Part shown: positions 38,655 to 50,019 of the stretch, piece by piece | Position numbering within the stretch: position 1 is the stretch's first letter | Layout: each line of letters starts with the position of its first letter | Notes under the pieces: generated by a model | Seen by the model: only the letters and a program-made list of their open reading frames with translations | Databases searched by the model: none | What the model was told of the DNA's origin: nothing | DNA from: Zeugodacus cucurbitae | Taxonomy: Eukaryota; Arthropoda; Insecta; Diptera; Tephritidae | Direction: 5' to 3' | Length of the DNA: 64,000 bases | Assembly: GCF_028554725.1 (NCBI RefSeq) | Contig: NC_071668.1 | Span: 16,196,501-16,260,500, forward strand | Program-made: the position numbers and the translations under genes

Positions 38655-39377
38655 ATGGCCGAAGTGTTGTTGTATCGCGGACGCAGTCGCGCTTCTGTTT
38701 TTAGTTTTGTGCTTTTTACCGCATTCCTATTGGAGTCTGAGTATGGTAAGTGCATTTAGCAATGATTATATATACCAGTGCATACGAAATTGCAACGAAA
38801 ATGTGCAGGGTTTGTCAATTACGGCAATCGGAACTTTTATGGCTTCAGTGATTTTTTTTTCGCAAAATGCAGGCATTCCATGCAGGTGTATTTGTATATG
38901 TGTGTTTCCATATTGCCGTTGCGTTTTGTTGGGAGCGTTTTACGCTCTCCTGCTCACATAATGCCAATTGGAATTCTGCTCACAAAAATTCGTGAAATTG
39001 TCAAATGCCATGTGAAGTATGGCTGTCTCGCTCTGTCATATGTTTATTGCATTGGTATATGCTATTCGTAGGTAGATGGCGCGCTTTGTTGGCGGGAATA
39101 GTAGAAGAAGAACGCTAAAAATCGGTGTATTTGGACGTTTGTCAAGCGTTGGACTAAAAATTTCTGAAAAGTGTATATTTTATGTGATTTTACTGAAATT
39201 TAGCAGTTAATAGTATTGTATTTACTTGAATCAGTAATTTAAACAAATAAATACTACGGCTGTGATTGATTTCAGGTAAAAATTTGATTATCAGCTTTAC
39301 TAAATAAAATTGTAGATTTTGCTGCCGCTTCCGGTGATCTTACGGAAACAGGAAGAATATATATGTTTAATTTATAA
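38655..39377 (+). CDS. Possible tiny membrane or secreted protein, two exons
   Basis: An ATG in good context (aaaaATGgcc) opens 30 codons (MAEVLLYRGRS...FSFVLFTAFLLESEY) that end exactly at a strong donor, tatg|gtaagt at 38745. A candidate second exon, 39316-39377, follows a tgtag acceptor and joins in phase, adding FAAASGDLTETGRIYMFNL and a stop, for about 50 residues. The hydrophobic stretch FSFVLFTAFLL could be a signal anchor. No family is recognised. The acceptor has a poor pyrimidine tract, so the true second exon may lie elsewhere, and the whole call may be chance. Confidence 0.3.
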
Positions 39378-39640
39378 TTTGAAAAAGCATATACCATGCC
39401 CAATAACTTTTTAAGTTAGATATAACCAATTCCATTAATAGAATTCAACTTTTGTATAAACATGCAGGCCACCTCTGTGGATTGAAGTATGGGTAGTTGT
39501 AGTATTAGTGTTGTTTTTGTTGTGCCAAAAAAACCGTTCTGAAAAAATTTTGAGTGATGCGGCCAAATTGGTAGTTCTTGGTTACTTCAGTTTCGGTTAC
39601 ATATACCCGACCGTCGTGGAAACAATTATGGATACTGTCT

Positions 39641-42193
39641 TCAATTGACTCTTTTAGCCATTCTAACTATCACATTTTCCTTTGTGCGTAACACCAAACC
39701 ATTTTCTAAGCGTATATCCTCCAGCGTTGTGACGGGCAGCAGCCGGAAATTTTGTAAAATACCCACCAGCAATGCTTTAATCTCTAGCATAGCAAATCTT
39801 TGACCTGCAAGTCGTTGAGATGTATATTGAGTGTATATTCAGAAATATATATATATATCCATATATATGCATAATTTATATATACATACATATGTAACAT
39901 TGCTTACCAATGCAATTCCGTGCACCAGCACTGAAGGGCACAAATGCAAACGGATGACGATTCAAACTATTTTCGGGTAAAAATCGGTCAGGATCGAATT
40001 TTGAAGGATTCGGAAAATGTCGTTCGTCTCGCATTATATCGTATATGTGTATATTAATCTGACTGCCGGCGGACAAAATCACACCATTGAGTTCTGTGTC
40101 TTCTATGCAATGACGCTGAATAAATGGCACAGAGGGATAGAGACGTAGCGTTTCTTTTATAACACATTCCAGATATTCCAACTGATTAAACTCGAATATA
40201 CTCAGTGCTGGCAAATCTACAAATTAAAATAAAATGGATTGTGCTTAAATTTGTTGTTTATAGTTGTGAATGCTAACGTTCACCGCAGTTTTTGACTTCG
40301 CGATAACATGCATCTTGTATATCCGGGTGTACGGCTAAATTGAGTAGTAAAAATATGAGGCACGTTGCAGTTGTATCATATCCCTCAAACATAAACGTAT
40401 TCACTTCATCACAAATACCCTGATGATCGATTACACCTTGCGACTCGGCTTGGAAAAGTGTATCCAACATGGCGTAACGTTTGCGTTTACCAATCTCAAC
40501 ACTAAACAAACATTTTTATTAATATTTTTTATGAAATTAAATAATTAACTTTTGATTTACTCATTTTCATGCGCAGTGGTGGTAGCAGCTTGACTTTTTT
40601 GAAATTCTTCGCGTTTCTTTTGTATAATCTTACTACTGAAGTCGTGTGCCACCTTTAAATTCTTGTAAAATCCTTTATAATCGCCAAACAAATAGAATAT
40701 CCAATTAAAATACATGAACGGATTGCACAGCCGATCGACCATCACTAACTCTAACTCATGTATGGTCTTGCGATACTCGCTGCTGCCCGATATGTCATCC
40801 AAGGATACGCCAAGCGCGGTTTCTTGAAATAAAAACAAAAAGAAACATAAATAGTGATTTGTTTGTGTCTAGACGGTATTGTAAATGGTTTTTTCTTACC
40901 ACAAACACTATTTAAAGTGAATGCCGATATTATTTCATTTAAATTCACATTTTGATCCTTCTTTGCGCTCAATAAGTGCACAAGTTTTAAAGATTCACTT
41001 CTAACGAAGAGAAAAAGTGCATATTTATACAAGCTCAAACATGCAATTGCAACAAAACTTACTTGAAAACTTCATTGAAACTCTGCAATATATTAAAGTG
41101 AAAAGCTGGTGTGAGCAATTTGCGTCTGTTATGCCAATGTTGACCTAGAGGAAAGTGTCATATGCACACTTTGGTGTATACTTTTTTTTAAAGAAGTTAT
41201 ATGTTTTCTTACCTCTACTCACAAGCAAACCGTTGCCCAGAAATGGACGCACAAAATCATAAATTAAACCTTTTGTTATTAATGTCTGACTTTGGAAAAC
41301 TTCTTGCACTGCTTCCGGACTTGTTATGGAGTAAATACAACCGGTGTAATATAACAAGACATAGGATTTATCTTTTGTGCGTTGATAGATGTCGCGACAA
41401 AAATTGAAAATATCCTCTGAAAAGTGAGAAGTGTAAATGTGTATGAAAAAATAAAAGATTTATTAAAAATTTATTGGAAAATACATAATAATAAAGTGTC
41501 GAACTGTTTATACTATTGTAAGTTATATGTAACCGGAACGGACCCGGATTTTTATCCATCCAAGGACTACCAAATCGACAGCATTCTTCAAAATTACTTG
41601 AGACATGTTTTATGTCGCTACAACAACAATAAATTTTTCATTAACAACGTCATCGTCAAAATTTTAAGTCGTACATTGCATTGGAGTGATCGTCGAAAAT
41701 CGGATGCAAATAAGAAGTTTCACAGATAATAATCACTTATTAAAAAATTCGGTATTTTCTCAGCAATGGTGTGTCTAATTATAAAAAACACTTAAATGCT
41801 GAATTTGAGAAACGTTCTCAGTGTTTCCGAAGCTACGGCCGTGTGTAGAGGCTGTTATCACTTAAATATTTCTAAAACTGTTTTGTTTTACGCTACTACA
41901 ACAACAACAACAACATCAATTATGCAAATAAATTTCACAAAATAACACCTTTAAAACAAATAACTACATTTTGTTGAGCGCTCACCGGGATTTGAATGTA
42001 ATATATCGAAATTGTTGCCGAAAATAGTGCGTCCCGGTACTATATACACCTTATCCGATACCTTACTGCCATCCACCGTTTTCATGCGTTTACAAGCTGC
42101 CAATAAATAGTATTCTTTACTGAGTTTTTTCAAATACAGCCCTAAACCCAAGATGCATATTGAAAAGAATAAAATAAATGTAAATAAAGCCAT
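39641..42193 (-). CDS. Cytochrome P450, CYP4 family
   Basis: Eight exons on the minus strand: 42193-41986, 41416-41213, 41144-41063, 41000-40900, 40822-40561, 40501-40284, 40216-39908 and 39804-39641. They give 515 residues, standard for a microsomal P450. Residues 1-22 form the N-terminal ER anchor. The helix-C motif WHNRRKLLTPAFH, the CYP4-typical helix-I segment EVNTFMFEGYDTTATC, the ExxR motif KETLRLYPSVPF and the heme loop FSAGARNCIG (Cys about 459) are intact. Insect CYP4 enzymes oxidise fatty acids, hormones, hydrocarbons or xenobiotics; this one's substrate is unknown. The exon ending at 40284 could instead end at 40278, which changes two residues. An upstream in-frame TTG is ignored in favour of the ATG at 42193. 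The first intron holds a dispersed repeat. Confidence 0.93.
41525..41720 (+). repeat. Dispersed repeat inside P450 intron 1
   Basis: Contains gtaaccggaacggacccgga, then caaatcgacagcattcttc and tatgtcgctacaacaaca. The same motif order occurs at 9420-9600 and, inverted, at 13430-13600. Non-coding; explains why this intron is the longest of the gene. Confidence 0.6.
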
Positions 42194-42585
42194 TGCAAAA
42201 ACTGCACTGAATTGCAAGGCTTTGAAATAAATCCATCGAAGTAATCATGAGCATATAAAAGCTGCTATTCTATAATCTTGTTTTTTTTTTTAATAATTAA
42301 AAATAGATTATAAAATTTCATTGATAACAATTATATTTATAAATATTAGGGTGTGCTCTTAATTTTATTTCGTTGATTATCTATAGTATAATGTATATAA
42401 TATATGTGTGTGTTGTAAGCTGATAAAAAATACTAAAAGTTGACTAAAATATTTTAAAATTTATTTATTTTATTTATTTATTATTTTTGTTAAATATATT
42501 TGAAATTATTATGGTCGATATCATTTTTATACAAACATTTATTTATACATTTTATTTATACAAAAATGCTTTTTATTTATAAAAA
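42194..42585. other. P450 upstream region
   Basis: AT-rich 392 bp between the P450 start codon and an inserted element. Any promoter must lie here unless the element contributes. No motif assigned. Confidence 0.4.
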
Positions 42586-43680
42586 CAGCCCTATTCTGTG
42601 CACTTTACAAATTCAACAAATTTCTAATTTGTAAAAATTTGAAATTTATCAAGCATTTCGTATTCTGTGTCTGAAATAAAAAGCTTTTTTCTTTATAAAT
42701 TGTTAAGAAGTAAAATGTTCTTGACAAATATATTTTTATACAAAGAGGAAATATATGAATATGATGATGGCTCGCGTTATTTAGCCGTTTTTATATTAAG
42801 AAGTTTATTTTTCCTTTTATTGTACAAAAAGATGAAGATAATGAGGGTAACTTTGACGAAATTGTTTTCAAAATATTGCATGCGATTACAGCTTAGCAAA
42901 TGTTTCGCATTAAATGACAAAGTTTAGATTTTCATAGTCCTCAAGGAACTTTTCTGAAGCCAAGCATAACAACCAATTAAGTGAAAATTGCATTCCAAAT
43001 ATTTTTAAATCTTTTACAAAGGACCTATGTATATGTATTATATTATATAATATTCTATTGCTCCGCGAGGGACCAAAAGACTCCGGGGTATGTGGGATCG
43101 AAAAGCGAATATATAGCCCCCGCCATCCGCCATCAACCTCATCTATGCGCGGCACCCTCTGTATGGTTAACAAATGAGGTTTTGGCGACCGAGTAAAGGC
43201 CGTATAACTTTATCTCTTTATAAAAACCGATTAGATAGACTGATAACTGGTCAATCTTAAACCAAACTTATCCACGAAGCCACAATAAAAAAACAAACAC
43301 TAATCAAAATAACGAGCATGAAATATAAGGCCAGACTCGGAGCATAGAATATTTGCAACATTTCGCACATTCTCACACACTTTACATCTCGCCAAAGAGC
43401 AAAGGATTTCCTGTGAAATGAATGTTAATTTATTAACTATTTTATAACAAATATTGAAATGCATTTGAAAACTTATGTTATACAATAATTCAAGTAAATT
43501 CGAATATAGTTGACAGAAATCAGCTGTTTCTGTTTACATTATTTTGTTTCCCACACGTGTGAAAAGCTATATGCTCTGAAGCTTTTTATTTTATCAAAAT
43601 TGTCACAGTTTCTTACTTGATAAAAATCTGAAAAAATTTTCAATTGTTTGTTATTTTGTCAAGTGCACAGAATAGGGCTG
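42586..43680. mobile_element. 1.1-kb element with ~20-bp terminal inverted repeats
   Basis: The left end reads cagccctattctgtgcactt and the right end is its exact reverse complement, aagtgcacagaatagggctg. Subterminal regions are also loosely inverted (tttatcaag and related AT-rich words). No transposase frame of useful size is inside. A clear target duplication was not found (left flank tataaaaa, right flank aaaatctt), so the superfamily is undecided. The cag start is hAT-like. Confidence 0.75.
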
Positions 43681-44640
43681 AAAATCTTAATAAAAATTTT
43701 CAGTACAACCCTAATCTTTAATCCATATACAATGTACATGAACAAATGAAAACTTATATTTACTGTAAGTTTGTACTTAATTTTTGTTTATACATACATC
43801 ATGAAATATCATTATTTTGATGACTGCAATTAATTTATAATAATGGCTCGTGTAATAAGTTTTTTTAATCGCTTTAAATGATACCCAATATTTAAAATGT
43901 AGCACTATGTAAATATTTTTAAAACAAGCGATCTAGCACAGCTTTAAAAGCTATACACATTTTTTTTTAATTCGATTTTATTATACATATATTATAGCGG
44001 ACAGGAGTGCTGAGCAACCAATTATTTTGATGTAATTATTAGTGTTATCAACTGTCATTTTGTTGTTATTGTTGTTGTCATAACGGTTACCTAAAACCTG
44101 CTTGGTGGAACAGAGTAAATTATAGTCTAGAAGATTAAGAAAAAAAGTAGTTTAACTGCGTCGAACAATAGAGACAAGGGAGTTAAATGGGTGGGTTTCG
44201 CTGGGCGTAGAAAGAGGTGGTTAGTGTCATACGAAGGCATTTTGCGCGCTGGACATTAGGAGGTTTAAAATTTAGGCTAGTCTGAATAGGTTGGACATTA
44301 ATCGACTATAGTATTCGTGAGGCAACTCGAACTCTAGTTCTGCATCCGGTGATGGGGCGACTTCAAACATGTCTTTGGCTGGGAGGGAGTGGCTGAAGAT
44401 GTTGATAGCGCCGCGTTGAATAGCGTTTGGAGACTGTCTGAAACTACTCGTATCTGAAGATTCATCAGTAATGGGTTTAATATCCTCGACGTACAGTATG
44501 ATTAACCGCTTGATATTCCTGATGGATGGTTCGATGGTTCCGCTCCAAGCAAATGATAGCAAGTATAAGTTCGGAGAAAGCATGCCAATATGAACAGCGT
44601 AGTTCGTTAACTTTCCCTTTAACTAGGAGCATAGAATCGA
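43681..44640. other. Intergenic DNA, nothing recognised
   Basis: No supported gene. A 103-codon open frame on the minus strand at 44272-44583 lacks family features. Confidence 0.4.
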
Positions 44641-45480
44641 CATTGTAAAGGGTCATCCATTTCGAGGTTCCCTACTTTTTTTAAAGAAAAATTCACAAAT
44701 TTAATGGAAAATGTTTATTATCACTCGAAAGAACATTCTTTGGCATTTATTTTTTTAATGTTTTGCTCCAAGGCCTGAATAGAAGCGGAATTGTCCTTGA
44801 CTTTAGACTTTATATATCCCCAAAGGAAAAAGTCTAACGATCTTGGTGGACAAACGACCGGCCCAAAATGTGAAATTATCTGCTCACCGAAGTGTTCTCT
44901 CGATAAAGCCATTGAATGATGCGATGATGTGTGAAGGGGCGCCGTCTTGTTGAAACCAAATATCGCCGAGATCACGAGCTTCAATTGCAGGCATCAAATA
45001 GTTGGTTATCATGGCGCGATACGTTCTCACCGGTGTAATTATTGAAGAAATATGAACCGATGATTCCACCGGCCCCCAAACCACACCAAACCGTTATGTT
45101 TTCTAGATGAAATGCCAGCTTTTGAATCTCTTCAGGTTGCTCCCAAGTCGTCCCAAATGTGGCTTGCATGTTTACATACCCATTGAGTCGGAAATGAGTC
45201 TCATCGCTGAACAGAATTTGGCTCGAAGTCGTCGTATTTTCTTGGAACTTTTCAAGAGCCCATAGAGCGAGGCGATGTCAATTGGGAAAGTCTTCAGTTC
45301 TTACAAAAACTGTATTTTGTATGCTTTCAATTTAAGATCTCGACGTAAAATGCGCCATGCGTAAGTCCGAGTTGCTGTGAACGGCGCCGAATCGACTGTC
45401 ACGGTCTTCGTGTATACTCTCAGCTACGGCTGCTATATTTCCTTCACAGCTTGCTTAACGTGGTCTATTCGGTCAAATAT
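44640..45480 (-). mobile_element. Decayed rosa-like (DD41D) mariner
   Basis: On the minus strand several shifted frames give, in order: a segment like FSDETHFRLNGYVN, QATFGTTWEQPEEIQKL, ITVWCGLGAGGIIGSYFF, IWFQQDGAPSHI, HFGEQIISHFGPVVCPPRSLDFFLWGY and a C-terminal KVKDNSASIQALEQNI. The order matches the copy at 48281-49213 but with frameshifts, stops and loss of part of the second Asp motif (SLDFF where CDLTPLDYF is expected). It is an inactive older copy. The left end may be the gggtcatccatttcgaggtt near 44649; the right end was not located. Confidence 0.8.
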
Positions 45481-46713
45481 TATCCAATAATGAATGCAGG
45501 GTCTCAGGTAGGGTGATGATGTTGCGAGTAGGCCGATTATGTTGACCTTTCTTTACAGAAATGTATACCAATAAAACTCTGTGTAAACTAGCCAGGGTTC
45601 ATAATGGTTCTTGAGGAGTCTAATAGGTCGTGAAGTCATAGCACTGCTTCTTTCTGAAGAATTTGTTCACTAATCGGTAAAGAAGATTTTTGTTATTAAC
45701 ACAACGCAGTATATGGTATAGTACCAGTATAGAGATTCCTTAATCTCATTAGTTTGCGACTACTGCATAAAATATAGAAACAACCGCCATAAACAAGAAA
45801 ACCATTAATTCTGCCATAGTTGCTTGTAGTACGCGACAAACTTCTTAGCCGTAGATGAGTTATGGTCACACTGACCATTTATAGATGAAACCACCAGCAT
45901 CCAGCAATAGCAACAACAACAACAACAACAACGATAATCAACTATAGCCACATATGGTTATATGCTGTATGTCATAAATGATGATAATTGCTTGTGACAG
46001 TGCTGTCTAATGCTGATACTGCCTGCCTGCACTCGTGGCATAACAGCAGGGCGGAGGGGTGATGTTAACTCGAGAAGATGCTGCATGCTGAATTGGGCGA
46101 ACATTGCGCTATTGATTGGCATTGATATCGACTGGCTGGGTAGATCGATATGATCGATGACAATTGTCCAGTATCGCTTACCAAACAAGTATATTGCTAT
46201 GTTCGTCGCCTGGTGGCAACAGCCATTTGTGGCACAGCGCAATGCAGCTGCTGAAGAATTGATTTTTTTCGCCTGTAACTTGCGTGTTAGAGCTGGTGGT
46301 CAGTGAACGGCTGTGGCAGCTAATGATTTTCCCATAAATTCTGTATTTGGTCGATGATGTGCACAGTCACAAAAAAGTCACTGCATTTTTCCACATTCGT
46401 CTGCTGCTGCTTTGTTATTGTCACATTCTATTTATTTGTTGTCAATTGTGTTTTGCGTGTGTGCGTTTTTCCTTTTAGCCGCTACTCATTAATGCTACAC
46501 GGAAAATTAATTCGTCTCAAAGTGCGCGCGCAAAATTTTTTCAACCCACATTTTTTGCTATGCCACCGCGATTGTCTTCTAAACTTCTAAGATGAAAAAA
46601 AAATTGAGTTTGATCGCTTAGCGTTGGCGCGTTCGATGCGCCAAGTGACCATGCAGCAACTAACTTTTGCCACACATATGTAGTATGCCTTGAGAGTGCA
46701 ACAGTCTCGGCGA
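45481..46713. other. Intergenic DNA before a possible orphan exon
   Basis: No supported gene. Includes a CAA-repeat run near 45907-45932. GC content rises from about 46000 onwards. Confidence 0.4.
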
Positions 46714-46874
46714 TGGACAGCACTCCGGAGGCGGCGGCAATAATGGAAAGTAGCCGGCAACATAATACGCCAACGTCATTACCGCATCCGCCAAGCGCGC
46801 CGCCGCTGTTGCAGTCGTCGTCGTCATCGTCAAAAGTCAATAATCAGCGCTCTATAATGCGTAGTGTGGCGTAA
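46714..46874 (+). CDS. Possible orphan 5' coding exon
   Basis: A short frame starts at ATG 46714 and runs 53 codons (MDSTPEAAAIMESSRQHN...) with Pro/Ser-rich low-complexity composition and clearly higher GC than its surroundings. It ends just past a possible donor (gtgtggc|gtaaaa, about 46870). It looks like the first exon of a regulatory protein whose other exons would lie far downstream, outside the window. No family is recognised, and chance cannot be excluded. Confidence 0.25.
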
Positions 46875-47878
46875 AACAGTGCAGTCTGGCCTCGTCGCGC
46901 ATTGATCGCACGTAATTGTGATTTTCCAACGAAAAATCAGCTGCGGATTGACTACTTCTATCAAATGTGCGGCGTTGTTGTTGTTGTTGCTGTTGCATGT
47001 AACAGTTGCACACGTGTGCAGCGTGTTGTTGCTTACTGTTGTTAAATATTTTTCTTTTATTATTATTATTCTTACTTACTTACATGTACATATGTATATG
47101 CTCTTGGACCGACCGCTTTGCTCGCATTAATGCCGCAAACAAGCCACGCACTCTCATTGTGAATGCGTGAGGCGTTAGTGACCGTTTTTAGAATTACTAA
47201 TTGAATCGACGCGTTACAACGCGTCCTTTTCTGTTGCTGTTGTTGCTGTTGTTGCATTTTTTGTTGTTTGTTATTGTTCTCAGGCTCATAAATGCATTTG
47301 TTTTGCACGCAAACGCATAAATCCATACATATGTATGTATGAGTGTAGTTTTTTTTTCTCTTCCAATAGCATTTAACTGTTTTGTTCACTTGTTATGCAG
47401 TCTTTTTATACTGTTATTAATGTTTTTATTTTTATTTTTATCATATTTGATTTCACATTTTTTTACTTTAAATCGAATTTTATGTGCCATATTTATTTAC
47501 TTAGCTGTAATGTCATTGTCATTCGTTTACATGACATGTTGTCGTTTATTCACGAAATCACTTGTCAGTTGTGATGGACTTTTTGGTGTAAACCATTTTC
47601 TCCCATTTATGCTTTGGCATAATTTTTTTAGCATTTGCGCTGCTCCTTTTTTTCTTCAAAAGAAATAATAATATTTAAAGAATTACATATGTACATATAT
47701 CATTAATGTCCCGTTAAAATGACCTCAAAGCTTTGGGTCAGCCTTGTTCGATTCCTATTTCGCTTTGCTTCACGGAATGACTAATCCTAGACGATGAAAA
47801 AGCGGCTGTTGATGCAATTAATACTTTCATTAAGAGATTTTCTGCTAGATCTTTCTAATAGGGTCTTGATCTTCTTAA
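46875..47878. other. Intergenic DNA, low complexity
   Basis: Contains GTT/TTG-rich runs near 46970-47045 and CAA-type runs on the opposite strand near 47230-47270. No gene supported. Confidence 0.4.
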
Positions 47879-48153
47879 CCCTAGAAGGTCATCGCTACCT
47901 GTATAACGTAACCCTCGTCGATTCGACGACGACATTACTCAAAGTCCATAATATATTATAATACCTATCAAAACCTACTAAAATCAATATATTCACATTA
48001 CCTGGTTTATATATCTTCTAAATAAAACAATATCAAACAGTTTTTCTTAAATCTTTTATTAAATAAATAAAATTTTCACAGCTCTGATTCATTCGGCTTT
48101 TGTACAAAATAAACACTCGCGTCGTCGAAACGACGAGGCATGACTTTCCAGGG
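47879..48153. mobile_element. piggyBac-like MITE in a TTAA target site
   Basis: The 275-bp element is bounded by TTAA on both sides (47875-47878 and 48154-48157). It begins ccctagaaggtcat and ends atgactttccaggg, which are inverted repeats with two mismatches in 14. TTAA duplication and a CCCTAGAAAG-like end are hallmarks of piggyBac elements. Each end also has a subterminal hairpin of cgtcg/cgacg words. There is no coding capacity, so it is a miniature non-autonomous element. Confidence 0.82.
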
Positions 48154-48280
48154 TTAAGCTACCTCCAAGAAATACCCTTTGGACAACCATTTGAGGCTAT
48201 ATCAACGTCCCGTTCTAAGCTTTGGAAACGAACCCTTCCAAATTCTTCTAATTTAGGAAAGAGAGATTAGGACAGATCTA

Positions 48281-49213
48281 ACGGGTGATTTTTTTGAGGT
48301 TAGGATTTTCATGCATTAGTATTTGACAGATCACGTGGGATTTCAGACATGGTGTCAAAGAGAAAGATGCTCAGTATGCTTTGACATTTCATCATGAATA
48401 GACTTACTAACGAGCAACGCTTGCAAATCATTGAATTTTATTACCAAAATCAGTGTTCGGTTCGAAATGTGTTTATCGACAAATTTTGTTCAGCGATGAG
48501 GCTCATTTCTGGTTGAATGGCTACGTAAATAAGCAAAATTGCCGCATTTGGGGTGAAGAGCAACCAGAAGCCGTTCAAGAACTGCCCATGCATCCCGAAA
48601 AATGCACTGTTTGGTGTGGTTTGTACGCTGGTGGAATCATTGGACCGTATTTTTTCAAAGATGCTGTTGGACGCAACGTTACGGTGAATGGCGATCGCTA
48701 TCGTTCGATGCTAACAAACTTTTTGTTGCCAAAAATGGAAGAACTGAACTTGGTTGACATGTGGTTTCAACAAGATGGCGCTACATGCCACACAGCTCGC
48801 GATTCTATGGCCATTTTGAGGGAAAACTTCGGGGAACAATTCATCTCAAGAAATGGACCCGTAAGTTGGCCACCAAGATCATGCGATTTAACGCCTTTAG
48901 ACTATTTTTTGTGGGGCTACGTCAAGTCTAAAGTCTACAGAAATAAGCCAGCAACTATTCCAGCTTTGGAAGACAACATTTCCGAAGAAATTCGGGCTAT
49001 TCCGGCCGAAATGCTCGAAAAAGTTGCCCAAAATTGGACTTTCCGAATGGACCACCTAAGACGCAGCCGCGGTCAACATTTAAATGAAATTATCTTCAAA
49101 AAGTAAATGTCATGAACCAATCTAACGTTTCAAATAAAGAACCGATGAGATTTTGCAAATTTTATGCGTTTGTTTTTTAAAAAAAGTTATCAAGCTCTTA
49201 AAAAATCACCCTT
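48281..49213 (+). mobile_element. rosa-type DD41D mariner, internally deleted copy with intact ends
   Basis: The element is bounded by TA on both sides (48279-48280 and 49214-49215), with ends acgggtgatttttt and aaaaaatcaccctt as inverted repeats. An ATG at 48394 opens the normal N-terminus (MNRLTNEQRLQIIEFYYQNQ). After about 25 residues the frame jumps, so roughly the HTH-to-first-Asp region is deleted. From about 48490 to 49104 a clean frame gives SDEAHFWLNGYVNKQNCR, then QQDGATCHTA and SCDLTPLDYFLWGY, ending IIFKK. From the Asp of QQD to the last Asp of CDLTPLD there are 41 intervening residues, the DD41D spacing of the rosa subfamily. The C-terminal half has no stops, so the insertion is young. 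Confidence 0.88.
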
Positions 49214-49560
49214 TAATTTAACTCTCTCCAACTTGTAGAACAGGACCGCACAATTGCGTCTTGCCGGCCAAATTACTCGCGGAACAAACCAGAAAAGTGA
49301 TAGGACTCACTTCCCTTCCCTTCTTCAGGTGGTCGATGTAGATCACATCGTGTGAATCGCAAAAGACGGTAGCCAACACCTTTCGGGTCTTCGCCTTCGT
49401 CGGCACATGTTCGCCGATAGATGTCCAATGTTTCGACTGTTTTTTGGTATCTGCTGTGTACCAATGGTCACATAACGACGCAGAAACTTCTTCGGATTGA
49501 GCTTAAGTATAGTCGAACACTGTCACGAAGTGATCTCATGGTTTAGCTTGTTCTCCAGAG
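49214..49560 (-). mobile_element. Decayed classic mariner fragment
   Basis: On the minus strand shifted frames give KLNPKKFLRRYVTIG, then PTKAKTRKVLATVFCDSHDVIYIDHLKKG. These resemble the first-Asp region of DD34D mariners (PKKFLRRYVTVDETW and KVMATVFWDSHGVIYIDYLEKG). The DETW aspartate itself is gone. The fragment abuts the rosa element's right end. Confidence 0.65.
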
Positions 49561-50019
49561 TTAGTAAACGCGGTATCACTGGTGGATGTGAGCCACGCGG
49601 TCTTTTTAGATGCCGACCGCTACCGCTTGAGATATTTCAGCTTCCTCGCTTTTTTTTCAATTGGCTGTCTGCCAAAATGATTGTGTGGTATCCATTTTTC
49701 GCGCTATCTGAGAGTAGATCTTTAAAAATCGGCGTGAGACTTCGTTGCAACTCGTTAAATCAGTTTGCGACGGTCACCATCGAAGAAGTCACCGTATATC
49801 ATCGTATATAGCATTCAAGTGATCTTTTATATCAATGCTGGATTCTCCAAAAGCAAGAATAAAGCCTTCAATCGATATTGCCCTTTTTCCATTTTCCACC
49901 CGGCTGAATTTTGTAATTATAAAAAATTCTATGAGAATATACTTAGTATCCTCAAGCACCAATTTCTCTTGATAGAGTGGATCTAAGGACTGAGTAGGCA
50001 ATTTAAATGTAAAGTCCTC
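49561..50019. other. Repeat-like DNA of unknown type
   Basis: No element could be named. A 70-codon open frame on the minus strand (49789-50001) is not recognised. Confidence 0.35.

Noticed and set aside
42667..42927. 86-codon frame inside the 1.1-kb inverted-repeat element
   Set aside because: Phe/Leu/Lys-rich from AT-rich sequence and no transposase motif, so the element is called non-autonomous.
46541..46840. 99-codon minus-strand frame with poly-Asp
   Set aside because: It is the antisense of a Ser-rich stretch; the plus-strand frame looks more protein-like.
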